Source of the DNA: Paracoccaceae bacterium
Lineage (GTDB): Bacteria; Pseudomonadota; Alphaproteobacteria; Rhodobacterales; Rhodobacteraceae
DNA: 38,263 nt
Direction of reading: 5' to 3'
Assembly: GCA_013214575.1 (NCBI GenBank)
Contig: JABSSD010000178.1
Coordinates: 1-38,263 of the forward strand
Positions within the stretch are counted from its first letter, which is position 1, and each line of letters starts with the position of its first letter. The notes beneath the pieces were generated by a model, which saw only the letters and a list, made by a program, of their open reading frames with translations, was not told where the DNA came from and ran no database searches. A program made the position numbers and the translations under genes. Shown in pieces: positions 16,019-24,479 of this stretch.

Positions 16019-17845
16019 TTAGAAGTCTTGCCAGCCGGAAACGCGGCGCGGTTCTGGGGTGTCAAAATCCGGTTCATGGGCAGAGAAATCAGCGTTCTCC
16101 ATTGACCCTGTTGGGACAGATTCAAAACGCCCCATTGTGCCGCCGTCATTGCCGGTTTTGAACACCGATACCTGACGGGCCAGCTCGCTTGCGTCATTGC
16201 GCAGCAACTGGCTGGCGGCGGTGGATTCTTCGACCATGGCGGCGTTGTGTTGGGTCACCTGGTCCAGTTGCAAGACACCCGAGTTGATTTCGGCCAGAGC
16301 GATCGACTGTTCTTCGGCGCCTGAAGCAATCCCCATCACGTGATCGGAAATGGTGCCGACGCTGTCGATGATTTTGCGCAACTCGTCGCCGGTGCGGCCC
16401 ACCAGCTCGACGCCGTGCTTTACCTGCTGCGAGCTGTCGCTGATCAGCAGTTTGATTTCCTGCGCCGCGTCTGATGACCGCTGTGCCAAGGCCCGCACTT
16501 CGGAGGCGACCACAGCAAAGCCAAGGCCTGCTTCGCCGGCCCGTGCCGCCTCGACCCCGGCGTTGAGAGCCAGTAGGTTGGTTTGGAACGAGATATCGTC
16601 AATCACCGAAATGATCTGCGAGATCTTTATGGAAGATTTTTCAATCAACGACATGGCATCGACCGCTTCGCGCATGACTAGTCCGCTCTTTTTTGCGGTA
16701 GTGCCGGCAGTGGAGACGATGCTTTCAACTTCTTTTGCACCGGTGGCGGCAGATTTCACGCTGGCTGTCAGCTCATCCAGCGCGGCGGCGGTCTGTTCCA
16801 GTGTGGCTGCCTGACTTTCGGTGCGTTGGGAGAGGTCGTTGGACGATTGGTTGATCTCTTCAGAGCTGCCGCGGATTTTTTCCGAGTTGCTGATCACCGA
16901 GTCGATGATGCCAACCAGGGTGCTGATGGTGCGGTTGTAATTCTCCCGCAGCACTTCGTATTCGCCAGTAAAGGCCTGATCGATCGTCTGGGTCAGATCC
17001 CCTTCGGACAGCCGTTGCAGAGCGCTGGTCAGGGTCTCGACCACGCGGCTTTGCTCTTGTTGTGCCTGAACGCGATCATTCTCCACTTCGCGGGCCTGTG
17101 CCAGCTGGATTTTCAGGTTCTCGACGGTGCGGGCAATGGCACCGATTTCGTCACCACGATCCAGGTGGATCGGGTCCTGATCCAACGTGCCATTGGCAAT
17201 CTCGTCGATCAGGGTGCCGACCTCCTGAAGCGGCCGCGACAGAATTGCCCGCAGCAAGAAGGTCGAAATGGCGCACATGATCAGAAATGCGACACCGGCC
17301 ACCAAGTAAGTGATCATTTTGGCTTTGGCGAGCTCGGCAAAGGCCAGGTCCGGTGACCAGATGATGGCGACCGATCCGACAATGCTGTCGCCTTTGGCCC
17401 CTGCTGTGGCAGGCATTGCGATGTAATACCCGTTGCCAGTCGTTTCACCGGCCCCGGTTGCAAAGGAGGCCGCGGCAAGCGTTGCCAATTGGCGGGCCTC
17501 GTCTTGGTCAGCGGCGCCCGAGGTTGCAATCACCTCGTTTGAGCTGTTGGTGGCGATGGCATAGACCGCGCTGCCACCGGATTCTTGCAGAATTCGGTCG
17601 AGCGCAATCTGTACACCGCTGGCATCGCCAAACCGCATTGCGCCACCATTGCGGGCGCCTGCGGCTTGGGTGATTTCTGACGCCAGGCCTAGAATGCCAT
17701 CTTCAATGGCTTTGCTGACCATGCGCTGGGACTGAAACATCAAGATTGCAGCCACAATCAATGTCGTTGCGGTTATCAACAAAGTACATTTGATAAAAAC
17801 CGACATACCGTTGAGCACCGGAGCAAGTGGATTACGAAATTTCAT
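16019..17845 (-). CDS. methyl-accepting chemotaxis protein
   Basis: A 608-residue inner-membrane chemoreceptor. Membrane segment 1 is at about residues 16-37, a periplasmic sensing region of about 140 residues follows, membrane segment 2 is at about 177-200, then HAMP to about 252, a coiled region, and the cytoplasmic signalling domain. The signalling tip includes DISFQTNLLALNAGVEAARA and GFAVVASEVRALAQRSS, the CheA/CheW-contacting hairpin shared by all receptors. Segments AATLEQTAAALDELTASVKS and GAEEQSIALAEINSGVLQLD are the likely methylation helices. No C-terminal NWETF-type CheR tether is seen. The gene lies 44 bp downstream of a secreted PDC-like sensor protein and is probably co-transcribed with it. 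The ligand is unknown. Confidence 0.93.
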   Translation of the reverse strand: MKFRNPLAPVLNGMSVFIKCTLLITATTLIVAAILMFQSQRMVSKAIEDGILGLASEITQAAGARNGGAMRFGDASGVQIALDRILQESGGSAVYAIATNSSNEVIATSGAADQDEARQLATLAAASFATGAGETTGNGYYIAMPATAGAKGDSIVGSVAIIWSPDLAFAELAKAKMITYLVAGVAFLIMCAISTFLLRAILSRPLQEVGTLIDEIANGTLDQDPIHLDRGDEIGAIARTVENLKIQLAQAREVENDRVQAQQEQSRVVETLTSALQRLSEGDLTQTIDQAFTGEYEVLRENYNRTISTLVGIIDSVISNSEKIRGSSEEINQSSNDLSQRTESQAATLEQTAAALDELTASVKSAATGAKEVESIVSTAGTTAKKSGLVMREAVDAMSLIEKSSIKISQIISVIDDISFQTNLLALNAGVEAARAGEAGLGFAVVASEVRALAQRSSDAAQEIKLLISDSSQQVKHGVELVGRTGDELRKIIDSVGTISDHVMGIASGAEEQSIALAEINSGVLQLDQVTQHNAAMVEESTAASQLLRNDASELARQVSVFKTGNDGGTMGRFESVPTGSMENADFSAHEPDFDTPEPRRVSGWQDF

Positions 17846-17889
17846 GTGAATGCCTTCTGTGTTTGCAGCCCTAGCGAATTTGACCGAGT

Positions 17890-18468
17890 TTAAATCAGGG
17901 ATTCAGCATCGATGCCGATGGTCATCGCGCCAATCGCCTGCCCCGTTGTCGGGTCGGTGATTGTCAGTGAGATCTGGCCCTGGTAGCTTTGGGTAGACTC
18001 ATCCAATTCAACGTCCCCGAAGTGAACGGCGTCGGGGCCAACACTGTAGGTCTGCGCGTGTTTTGCTTCGTCGCCTTGCCACATGTCCGAGGTCATACTT
18101 GACGCGGCTACGTTGAGGCCATGGGCATCCATGATGAAGACTTCGGTGACACGGCCGCCAGAGGCCACCACCTGACTGCGCAGGAACTCTGCTGCTGCAT
18201 TGTCAAGAACCGGAGTGATGGTTGGCGTCGATGGGGCCCCAATTTCCGCGCGCCAGGCCAGGTCCAGCTGGTCGATCATCCCCTGATCGTATTCACTGGT
18301 CAGCAGGTTCTGGGCGTTAATGGCGTCCACCAAAATTGGCGAATGTGCCCAGGACCGGATTTCATTTTCCAGGTAGGCAGACATGGCAGGCGCATATTCA
18401 TTTGCGGATACAGAAGTGGCAACCGCGGGTAGCATGACTGCCAAAACGGCAAGTGTAGTCAGTTTCAT
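17890..18468 (-). CDS. secreted PDC/Cache-like sensor protein
   Basis: A 192-residue protein beginning MKLTTLAVLAVMLPAVATS and VSANEY, a clear Sec signal peptide cleaved near residue 22-23. ATG 18468 follows an AAGGGAA site. The body has the features of a soluble PDC/Cache fold: VTEVFIMDAHGLNVAASSMT, SDMWQGDEAKHAQTY and a closing GQISLTITDPTTGQAIGAMT. The WQGDE motif recurs in small PDC sensor proteins. It has no membrane anchor or output domain and so must act through a partner. The chemoreceptor gene 44 bp downstream is the obvious candidate, as periplasmic binding proteins do for some receptors. Confidence 0.7.
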   Translation of the reverse strand: MKLTTLAVLAVMLPAVATSVSANEYAPAMSAYLENEIRSWAHSPILVDAINAQNLLTSEYDQGMIDQLDLAWRAEIGAPSTPTITPVLDNAAAEFLRSQVVASGGRVTEVFIMDAHGLNVAASSMTSDMWQGDEAKHAQTYSVGPDAVHFGDVELDESTQSYQGQISLTITDPTTGQAIGAMTIGIDAESLI

Positions 18469-18725
18469 TGGTCGTTCCCTTGTGTAGATACCTCTGAGTG
18501 AAAGAGGACGAGTCACATCTGGGTGCTGGAGCTTAAAGCCGCATTAAAGTACCGTAAATTAACTTCCACATTTTTATCGAAATTGGGCGGTCGGGGTGAT
18601 GTGTGGTTGTTTTTGCTGAATTTTCACCGTTGCGCTTGTCTTATGGCGCGGTGGCGATTTATGAAAAGGGGATGTGAGTTGCCGCTGTCGGCGGCTCTCG
18701 ATGTGAACATAGGGAAGGTATTGGA

Positions 18726-19073
18726 ATGTCTGAAATTACGCGAACCCACGTAGGGGCCCGGATGAGCCAGATTGTGGTGCATGGCGACACGATCTATTTG
18801 GCGGGGCAAGTTGGCACCGCCGGAGACAGCGTTGCCGATCAAACCCGCAGCTGTCTGGAGAAGATCGACACATTGCTGGGGGAGGCAGGCTCGGACAAGA
18901 CGCGCATTCTGCAGACAACCATCTGGCTGGCCGATATGGCGGATTTTGCGGACATGAATGCGGTCTGGGATGGCTGGGTGCCAGAGGGACACACCCCGGC
19001 GCGCGCCTGTGGCGAAGCAAAGCTGGCGCATCCCGAATTCAAAGTCGAGTTCCTGGTGACAGCCGCCCGATAG
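18726..19073 (+). CDS. RidA/YjgF-family enamine/imine deaminase
   Basis: A 115-residue protein of the RidA superfamily. Family members hydrolyse reactive enamines/imines (for example 2-aminoacrylate released by PLP enzymes) to ketoacids, as homotrimers in the cytoplasm. Visible motifs are IVVHGDTIYLAGQVG, IDTLLGEAGSDKTRILQTTI, WLADMADFADMNAVWDGW and, with the substrate-carboxylate arginine, GHTPARACGEAKLAHPEFKV. It is likely a Rid subfamily other than archetypal RidA, since the usual IPQAIGPYSQ start is missing. It stands alone and converges on the histidine kinase gene, with a 14-bp tandem repeat between them. Confidence 0.9.
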   Translation: MSEITRTHVGARMSQIVVHGDTIYLAGQVGTAGDSVADQTRSCLEKIDTLLGEAGSDKTRILQTTIWLADMADFADMNAVWDGWVPEGHTPARACGEAKLAHPEFKVEFLVTAAR

Positions 19074-19080
19074 GCCTGTC

Positions 19081-19150
19081 AGGCCGGTGCTGTCAGGCCA
19101 GTTCTGTTAGGCCAGTTCTGTTAGGCCAGTTCTGTTAAGCCGGTGCTGCT
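19081..19150. repeat. 14-bp tandem repeat (five units) between convergent genes
   Basis: Units are AGGCCGGTGCTGTC (19081-19094), AGGCCAGTTCTGTT three times without change (19095-19136) and AAGCCGGTGCTGCT (19137-19150). The array fills nearly all the 61 bp between the RidA-type stop and the kinase stop, and its last unit encodes the kinase C-terminus (PAAPA-stop). The unit is not a multiple of three, but copy-number change in the identical units would fall outside both reading frames. Confidence 0.92.
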
Positions 19151-21339
19151 GGCAGGCGGCTGAGCAACAGCAGGCGCAAGTCGGAAGGATTGATCGGCTT
19201 GTGCAACAGGTCTGCACCGATGGTCTTGCACAGCGTCGCCAGTTCGGGATCCCGGTTGGCGGTGATCAGACAGGCGGGCAGCGGCCCGTGCCGTTGCCTG
19301 AGCTGGGCAATGGCATCGCTGCCCAGCAGACCGTCATCCAGTTGGTAATCGGCAATCACCAGATCCGGGGTGATGTCGACCTCTTGCAGCAGCGACATCG
19401 CCTCGCGCGCGCTGGCACAGGCAAAGACGTCGAGCCCCCAGGCCTCCAGGGCGACGGTCAGGGCGCTGCGCAACCCGCTGTCGTTTTCGATCAGCAGCAC
19501 CAGGGCTGACGGCAAATCGGCTTGGCCGTGACCCCTGGTCGGGGGAGGGTCCACCGCGACCTGAGGGTTTGACAGCGGCAGATCCACCGCAAACATGGTG
19601 TGGCCAGCCTGCGACCGTAGCTGTAACGGATGATCGAGCAATTCGCAGGCACGTTTAACGATGGTCAGCCCCAGACCGACGCCTTCGGTTGGGCGCGGCG
19701 GGGTGTTGAGGCGGTGAAATTCTTCGAATATGCGCTGGTGTTGGTCGCGGGGAATGCCGGGTCCGGTGTCATGGATCTCAACCCGCAGGGTCTTGCCACA
19801 GCGACGGGCCCCCACCAATATTTTTCCGCTGTCGGTATAGCGCACCGCATTTGAGATCAGGTTTTGCAGGATGCGGCGCAGGAAGGTGGCATCGCTGCGC
19901 ACCGTGGCGCCGGGCAGAACGATGCGAAAGTTGAGCCCTTTTTGCGCCGCCAGTGGCGCCAACTCATCGCTCAGCTGACCCAGCATATCCCCCAGCGCCA
20001 CATCTGTCAGGTCAACACTCACCTGGCCGCTGTCCAGTTTGGATATATCGAGCAGGGCCTGGAGAATGTCTTCGACCCCTGCCAGCGCATTGGTGGCCTT
20101 GTCCAGATGGCTGCGCAATTCCGGGGTGTGGAGGCCTTCGGCCAGAGACGCCATATAGAGTTTGGCCGCCGACAAGGGCTGCATCAGATCATGGCTGGCA
20201 GCGGCGACAAAGCGGGATTTGGAGGCATTGGCGCGCTCGGCATCGCTCAAAGCCGCCTCAAGCTCCAGAGTGCGTTCAGCCACCCGGCGTTCCAGCGTCT
20301 CGTTGGCCACGACCAGCGCCTGCGCCGCGGCGCGTTCGGTGGTAATATCGGTGAACGATATGACAAACCCGCCGTCGGGCATCTGCTGGGCAAAGGCGGT
20401 CAGCGCACGGGCGCCAATCAGCACCTCGAAAGACAGCGGCGCGCGCGTGTCCTTGCTGATCATCCAGGCGCGCAGCCGGGTCGCAGACTTGGCATCGGGA
20501 AACTGGCCGTGGTCGCGCAGAAACTGGTACAGCCGCTCGGCCCGACTGCCCAGTGCCATAAAATGCATCGGCAGGGTCAGCAACGCGCTGGCGCGTCGGT
20601 TGCTGCCGGCCAGAAGATTGTGAGAGTCGAAGATGCAGACCCCCTGATCCAGGTGGTCCAGAGTGGCGCGGATCAGCCGGGCCTGATCGTCCAGCAACCG
20701 GTGCCGCTCGCGTCGTTCCAGCCGCATCATGTCGGTGACATCGGTCTGCAGGATCACGGTGCCGCCGTCATGGGTGCGCTGCTCGCTGATCTGCAGCCAG
20801 CGCTGCCCCGAGATGCGGGTGTTGAACACCGCGTGTTTGTCGCGATGATGCGACATCCGCCGCTTGGCCCATTGCCTAGGGGAAACGCCGTTTGGCAACG
20901 CCAAGAAGGGACTGAGGGAGACCAGCTGCACATAGGTTTTAAAGCGAAGCCCCGGTTGCAGCTGCGGGTGTACGTCGCGCATCCATTTGCCAAACCGGCT
21001 GTTGCACATCACCAGGGTGTCACTGGCATTGAACAGCGCAAAGCCGTCGTGGATGGTTTCAATTGCGTTGCTCAGATCGGCCCGCGCCGTTTCGGTGGCG
21101 GCATTGGCCTGCGCCAGTTGGCTGTGGGTGAGGTTCAGCTGGTCCAGCGCCTGTTCCAGATCAAAGGTGCGATTGCGCACCTCGCCCTCTAGCAGCGCCG
21201 CCCTCTCAAACTGGGCATAGGCCAGCCCGGAATCCGAGGGGCTCTGCTCGGCCCGGCGCATCAGCGCCTCGGCGATCTTCAGCAATTTCTGGTTCTGCCG
21301 CTGCAGACTGTCGGTGGCGATGACCAGGGTGTGGCTCAT
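19135..21339 (-). CDS. hybrid histidine kinase with PAS domains and receiver (NahK-like)
   Basis: A 734-residue cytoplasmic kinase with no membrane segment. The order is an N-terminal coiled region (residues 1-90), a PAS-type domain (IETIHDGFALFNASDTLVMC), a second PAS (LDHLDQGVCIFDS.., ending in SFTDITTERAAA) and a coiled linker. Then come HisKA with His383 in AAASHDLMQPLSAAKLY, HATPase (RILQNLISNAVRYTD, DTGPGIP, GVGLGLTIVKRACELL) and a C-terminal receiver with Asp664 in VIADYQLDDG and Lys in LHKP. SHDLMQPL is typical of the Pseudomonas NahK/ErcS' kinase group. Its ATG overlaps the TGA of the FIST gene (ATGA), strongly suggesting coupled synthesis and partnership. It probably signals to the LuxR-type regulator of the same operon, directly or by phosphorelay. 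Confidence 0.88.
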   Translation of the reverse strand: MSHTLVIATDSLQRQNQKLLKIAEALMRRAEQSPSDSGLAYAQFERAALLEGEVRNRTFDLEQALDQLNLTHSQLAQANAATETARADLSNAIETIHDGFALFNASDTLVMCNSRFGKWMRDVHPQLQPGLRFKTYVQLVSLSPFLALPNGVSPRQWAKRRMSHHRDKHAVFNTRISGQRWLQISEQRTHDGGTVILQTDVTDMMRLERRERHRLLDDQARLIRATLDHLDQGVCIFDSHNLLAGSNRRASALLTLPMHFMALGSRAERLYQFLRDHGQFPDAKSATRLRAWMISKDTRAPLSFEVLIGARALTAFAQQMPDGGFVISFTDITTERAAAQALVVANETLERRVAERTLELEAALSDAERANASKSRFVAAASHDLMQPLSAAKLYMASLAEGLHTPELRSHLDKATNALAGVEDILQALLDISKLDSGQVSVDLTDVALGDMLGQLSDELAPLAAQKGLNFRIVLPGATVRSDATFLRRILQNLISNAVRYTDSGKILVGARRCGKTLRVEIHDTGPGIPRDQHQRIFEEFHRLNTPPRPTEGVGLGLTIVKRACELLDHPLQLRSQAGHTMFAVDLPLSNPQVAVDPPPTRGHGQADLPSALVLLIENDSGLRSALTVALEAWGLDVFACASAREAMSLLQEVDITPDLVIADYQLDDGLLGSDAIAQLRQRHGPLPACLITANRDPELATLCKTIGADLLHKPINPSDLRLLLLSRLPAAPA

Positions 21340-22514
21340 GTTTTGGGCCCGTTTTTGAGCCCGTCCGGTGGCATCTCTGGCGGATAGATTGCAACGCCTG
21401 TCAGGGTCTGGTTCACATGCATCGAATTCAGCTGCTCACCGTAGGTGGAAAAGCCAAACACCCGGTTGGCGGACAAGATGCGAGAGACAGCACTGGCTTG
21501 TTGCTTTTGCTCGGCGTCGATGCGGCGCAACAGGCAATCACAGGCCAGCACCATATCGGGCGGCGTCGGAGCGCTCAGCTGGCGCATTTCCTGGTCCAGA
21601 TGGATCACCATGTCTTGTTGGTCGGCCAGCGCCAGCACCATGCCCTCGTCAATTGCCGAAAAGAACACCAATGCGCCGTCTGGCGCCACCCGCTGGATGG
21701 CGCGCACATGGTGTTGGTCGCCCAGGCGCACCAGCAGCGGGTGGGCGGCAAAGGTAAAGGTGGACAGCTGCTCGGGGTCTTTGCCCAGAATCCGGGCCAG
21801 CTCGCGGGCGGCGGGTTCGGCGTTGATCTCATGCACCAGCCGTTGCCCGGGATCCGCCGCGGTGACCACCATGCGGGTGTCGGTCGGGATCAGATTGTCG
21901 GTCTTGAACACCTTGACCGGGCAGCGTGACCGGATCTGAGCCAGCACTGCGGCATTGTCATGCACCCTGCCGTCAAACAGAACCGAGGTGCGCTCAAAAG
22001 CGTCGCCATCTCCGGCCGAGCCACCAAACAATGGCACCGGCCCCAGTCCCGCTGCCAGTTGCCCGGTCAGCGCATCCTCGCGGCGGGACAATCCGTCGAC
22101 CATCAGAAATGCAAATTCAGAGCTCCAGCCCGGCGCGTCCTGCGCCATCTGATTGCGGTTCTGGATGATCCGGTCCAGGGCGGGCTGCACTTCGGCGCTC
22201 TCCAGATCCCGGATCAGGGTGCAGCGGGCGATGAAATGGGATTTGGGAAAGCCAATGGCAACAATGCCGCCTTTGCCATAGCCGTGCTGGGAGATCTCTC
22301 CGGCGGTGCTGCAGCCAATCACCGGCACCGGCGCAAACAGCTGACAGGCCTCAGCCGCGATCCGGGCGATGTCAGCCTGCGGCGAGACAAACAGCACCAC
22401 CAGCTCCAAATCCGCATCTGGCGGGCCGGCTGCCTCCAGCGGTGGGCGGGATAACCCTTGAAAGAGCATCATGGCGGCGCTGGGGTGACGGCAATCGACA
22501 TGGGCTGTTCGCAT
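21336..22514 (-). CDS. FIST-domain sensor protein (NosP-like)
   Basis: A 392-residue protein with FIST_N and FIST_C domains. FIST_N segments are VPVIGCSTAGEISQHGYGKG, VAIGFPKSHFIARCTLIRDL and VPLFGGSAGDGDAFERTSVL; FIST_C segments are LVFFSAIDEGMVLALADQQ, DMVLACDCLLRRIDAEQ and NRVFGFSTYGEQLN. Some FIST proteins (NosP) bind haem and nitric oxide and inhibit a co-encoded hybrid kinase; others may bind amino acids. ATG 22514 is preferred over an upstream start at 22697 that adds a basic low-quality N-terminus and overlaps the response regulator gene. It overlaps the kinase by four bases and follows the response regulator by 70 bp. Haem binding cannot be judged from sequence alone. Confidence 0.85.
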   Translation of the reverse strand: MRTAHVDCRHPSAAMMLFQGLSRPPLEAAGPPDADLELVVLFVSPQADIARIAAEACQLFAPVPVIGCSTAGEISQHGYGKGGIVAIGFPKSHFIARCTLIRDLESAEVQPALDRIIQNRNQMAQDAPGWSSEFAFLMVDGLSRREDALTGQLAAGLGPVPLFGGSAGDGDAFERTSVLFDGRVHDNAAVLAQIRSRCPVKVFKTDNLIPTDTRMVVTAADPGQRLVHEINAEPAARELARILGKDPEQLSTFTFAAHPLLVRLGDQHHVRAIQRVAPDGALVFFSAIDEGMVLALADQQDMVIHLDQEMRQLSAPTPPDMVLACDCLLRRIDAEQKQQASAVSRILSANRVFGFSTYGEQLNSMHVNQTLTGVAIYPPEMPPDGLKNGPKT

Positions 22515-22584
22515 CAGTCTGGGCGCGGTGTTTGAGGAATGTTGCAGAATGGATGGCCCCTGTTCTCTATGCCGGTAGGCTACC

Positions 22585-23277
22585 CTAGGCGCCGCCGCCA
22601 CTGTTGGGCAAGGCCTGGTGGAAACCGGCATCCCCGGCCCGAAGAACCGCCTGAGTGCGGCTGTGAACGCCCAGTTTGCGCAGGATGGCGGTGACATGCG
22701 CTTTGACCGTGGTCTCGGCGATTGTCAGGTCAAAAGCGATCTGCTTGTTCAGTTTTCCCTCGCAGATGAGCCGCAGAATGCGGGTCTGCTGCTGGGTCAG
22801 GCTGCGCACCCTGGCGGCGGCGTCACCGCCACTTTCTTCCTTGCCCACTGGCAACAGCAGATACCCCGGCGGCACAAAACGCTCGCCCCGTCGCAGCCCC
22901 TCCACCGCGGCCTGAAACACCTCACGCTGGCTGTGCTTGGGGATGAACCCGGCGGCGCCTGCGTGCAGCGCCGCACTGATCACCCGGTTGTCTGCCATGG
23001 ATGAAATCACCAATACCGGAGCCTTGCTCAGCCGCTTCAATTGCGTCAGCCCCTCCAACCCCTGCACATCTGGCAGGTTCAGATCCAGTAGGATAAGATC
23101 CGGCTGGTGCTGCAGCATTGGCAGCGCGTCTTGCAGGCAGGGCGCAGTAAAGACCTGTTGCAGCCCGGCGACCGATTGCAGGGTCATGACCAGCGCCTCG
23201 CAGAACAGCGGATGATCATCGATAATCAACGCTGAGGTAAAAGGGATGGGGTCGGTTTTGGCTGCCAATGGCGTCAT
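22585..23277 (-). CDS. LuxR/NarL-family response regulator
   Basis: A 230-residue two-component regulator. The receiver has Asp20-Asp21 (ALIIDDHPLFCEALV), phospho-acceptor Asp65 (LILLDLNLPDVQGLEGL) and Lys114 (GFIPKHSQREV). The C-terminal LuxR-type helix-turn-helix (about 165-225) reads LTQQQTRILRLICEGKLNKQ, IAFDLTIAETTVKAHVTAIL, RKLGVHSRTQAV. It is first in the minus-strand operon with the FIST sensor and hybrid kinase, so it is their likely output. It resembles the ErbR/AgmR type found with NahK-like kinases in Pseudomonas. Its divergent neighbour is the LysR regulator of the formate dehydrogenase locus, 220 bp away. Confidence 0.92.
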   Translation of the reverse strand: MTPLAAKTDPIPFTSALIIDDHPLFCEALVMTLQSVAGLQQVFTAPCLQDALPMLQHQPDLILLDLNLPDVQGLEGLTQLKRLSKAPVLVISSMADNRVISAALHAGAAGFIPKHSQREVFQAAVEGLRRGERFVPPGYLLLPVGKEESGGDAAARVRSLTQQQTRILRLICEGKLNKQIAFDLTIAETTVKAHVTAILRKLGVHSRTQAVLRAGDAGFHQALPNSGGGA

Positions 23278-23363
23278 GCTGGGGGCTCCTTGCCGGGGCA
23301 GACTAGCAAACCAGTCCGGATGGTCAAATTACCTCTGGAACGCTGGCCTCCCTGGGGGATCCT

Positions 23364-23405
23364 TCATCTGGCCATAAATATCCTCGGGGGTCCGGGGGCA
23401 GACAG
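23364..23405. repeat. possible Rhodobacteraceae dispersed intergenic repeat
   Basis: CATCTGGCCATAAATATCCT followed by CGGGGGTCCGGGGGCAG resembles a short repeat found between genes in many Rhodobacteraceae (AAATATCC..GGGGGTCCGGGGGCAG). Only one copy is in this window, so the call rests on memory of other genomes. Confidence 0.35.
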
Positions 23406-23497
23406 TCACCGGCGGCTGCCGCCAAGCGGGTTTTGGCCTGTTCATTCTGTCTCATCAGCGCCAAGATGCGCCTCAACACCGCGCGATGAGAGGCCCC

Positions 23498-24385
23498 ATG
23501 ATCGAGTTGAAAGACCTGCAACTGCTGGCCGCTCTGGCGCGGCACCAGCATTTTGCTAAGGCCGCGCAGGACTGCGGCATATCGCAACCGGCCTTTTCCA
23601 TGCGCATTCGCAACATGGAAGACAAACTGGGGGTTTCCATCGTGCGGCGGGCCAACCGGTTTCAGGGCCTGACCGAAGAGGGCCAGATGATCCTGCGCCG
23701 CACCCGCGGAATTCTGGATGATGTCAAAGCGCTGGAACAGGAAATCGCCGCCAGCAGGGGAGAGATATCAGGGGTTTTGGTGCTGGGCGTGGTGCCGACG
23801 GCGATGGCCTATGCCGCCCAGCTGGTTGTTCAGCTGCTGAGCTCCCATCCAAAAATTCTGCCGCGCATTGAATCTACTACCTCGCTGGCGATCCAGCGGC
23901 GGCTCTATGATGGAACCATCGACGCAGGCATCACCTATGATGATAGCCTGGGGCGTGATATGGTGACCCTGCAGCCTTTGTACGATGAAACCTATGTGCT
24001 GCTGGCGCCTGAGCACATGGTGGCGGATTTCACCGACAGTATCCGCTGGGCCGAGGCCGCAGAATTGCCCCTGTGCCTGCTGGACACACAGATGCAGAAC
24101 CGCCGAATTCTGGACCGCGTTTTTGGCGACCTGGGGCTGAAGCCCCTTATCGTGTCAGAGGCCAATGGGTTCATGGCGGCGATGGTAATGGCCCGGCTTG
24201 GATCTGCCGCGACGATCGTGCCGCGGGCCCTGGTTGATGCGCTGGGGGCGTTGGGCGGCACCCGGGTGCTGGATCTGATCGACCCGGTTCAGGCGCGACC
24301 CATTTGTATCGCCACTTTGGACCGCACCCCCGAACTGACCACGGTGCGGGCGCTGAAAGCACTGGTTGCCGGTTTTTCGCGATAA
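23498..24385 (+). CDS. LysR-family regulator of the formate dehydrogenase locus
   Basis: About 295 residues. The helix-turn-helix region reads MIELKDLQLLAALARHQHFA, KAAQDCGISQPAFSMRIRNM, then RRANRFQGLTEEG. The ligand domain follows (VLVLGVVPTAMAYAAQLVVQ, DAGITYDDSLGRDMV, FMAAMVMARLGSAATIVPRA). An alternative start four codons upstream (23486) cannot be excluded. It is transcribed toward the formate dehydrogenase genes, 94 bp ahead of them. LysR genes hold this position beside many formate dehydrogenase operons, so control of that operon is the best guess. In the gap, TATCGT at 24394-24399 and ACGATA at 24421-24426 form an inverted pair that could be its binding site. Confidence 0.88.
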   Translation: MIELKDLQLLAALARHQHFAKAAQDCGISQPAFSMRIRNMEDKLGVSIVRRANRFQGLTEEGQMILRRTRGILDDVKALEQEIAASRGEISGVLVLGVVPTAMAYAAQLVVQLLSSHPKILPRIESTTSLAIQRRLYDGTIDAGITYDDSLGRDMVTLQPLYDETYVLLAPEHMVADFTDSIRWAEAAELPLCLLDTQMQNRRILDRVFGDLGLKPLIVSEANGFMAAMVMARLGSAATIVPRALVDALGALGGTRVLDLIDPVQARPICIATLDRTPELTTVRALKALVAGFSR

Positions 24386-24393
24386 GATTTCGT

Positions 24394-24426
24394 TATCGTG
24401 CCATTCATTTTTCAAATTTGACGATA
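24394..24426. promoter_or_regulatory. inverted repeat ahead of the formate dehydrogenase genes
   Basis: TATCGT (24394-24399) and ACGATA (24421-24426) are inverted copies separated by 21 A/T-rich bases, in the 94-bp gap between the LysR gene and fdh1B. It may be a LysR-type operator. No U-tract follows, so it is not a terminator. Confidence 0.3.
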
Positions 24427-24479
24427 CAGATTGCTGATGGCATTGCGCTGACAAAGACATCTGCGAATTGGAGATCATC

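Noticed and set aside
19864-21192. Plus-strand open frame of 442 codons opposite the hybrid kinase
   Set aside because: Antisense shadow; the kinase motifs on the other strand are unambiguous.
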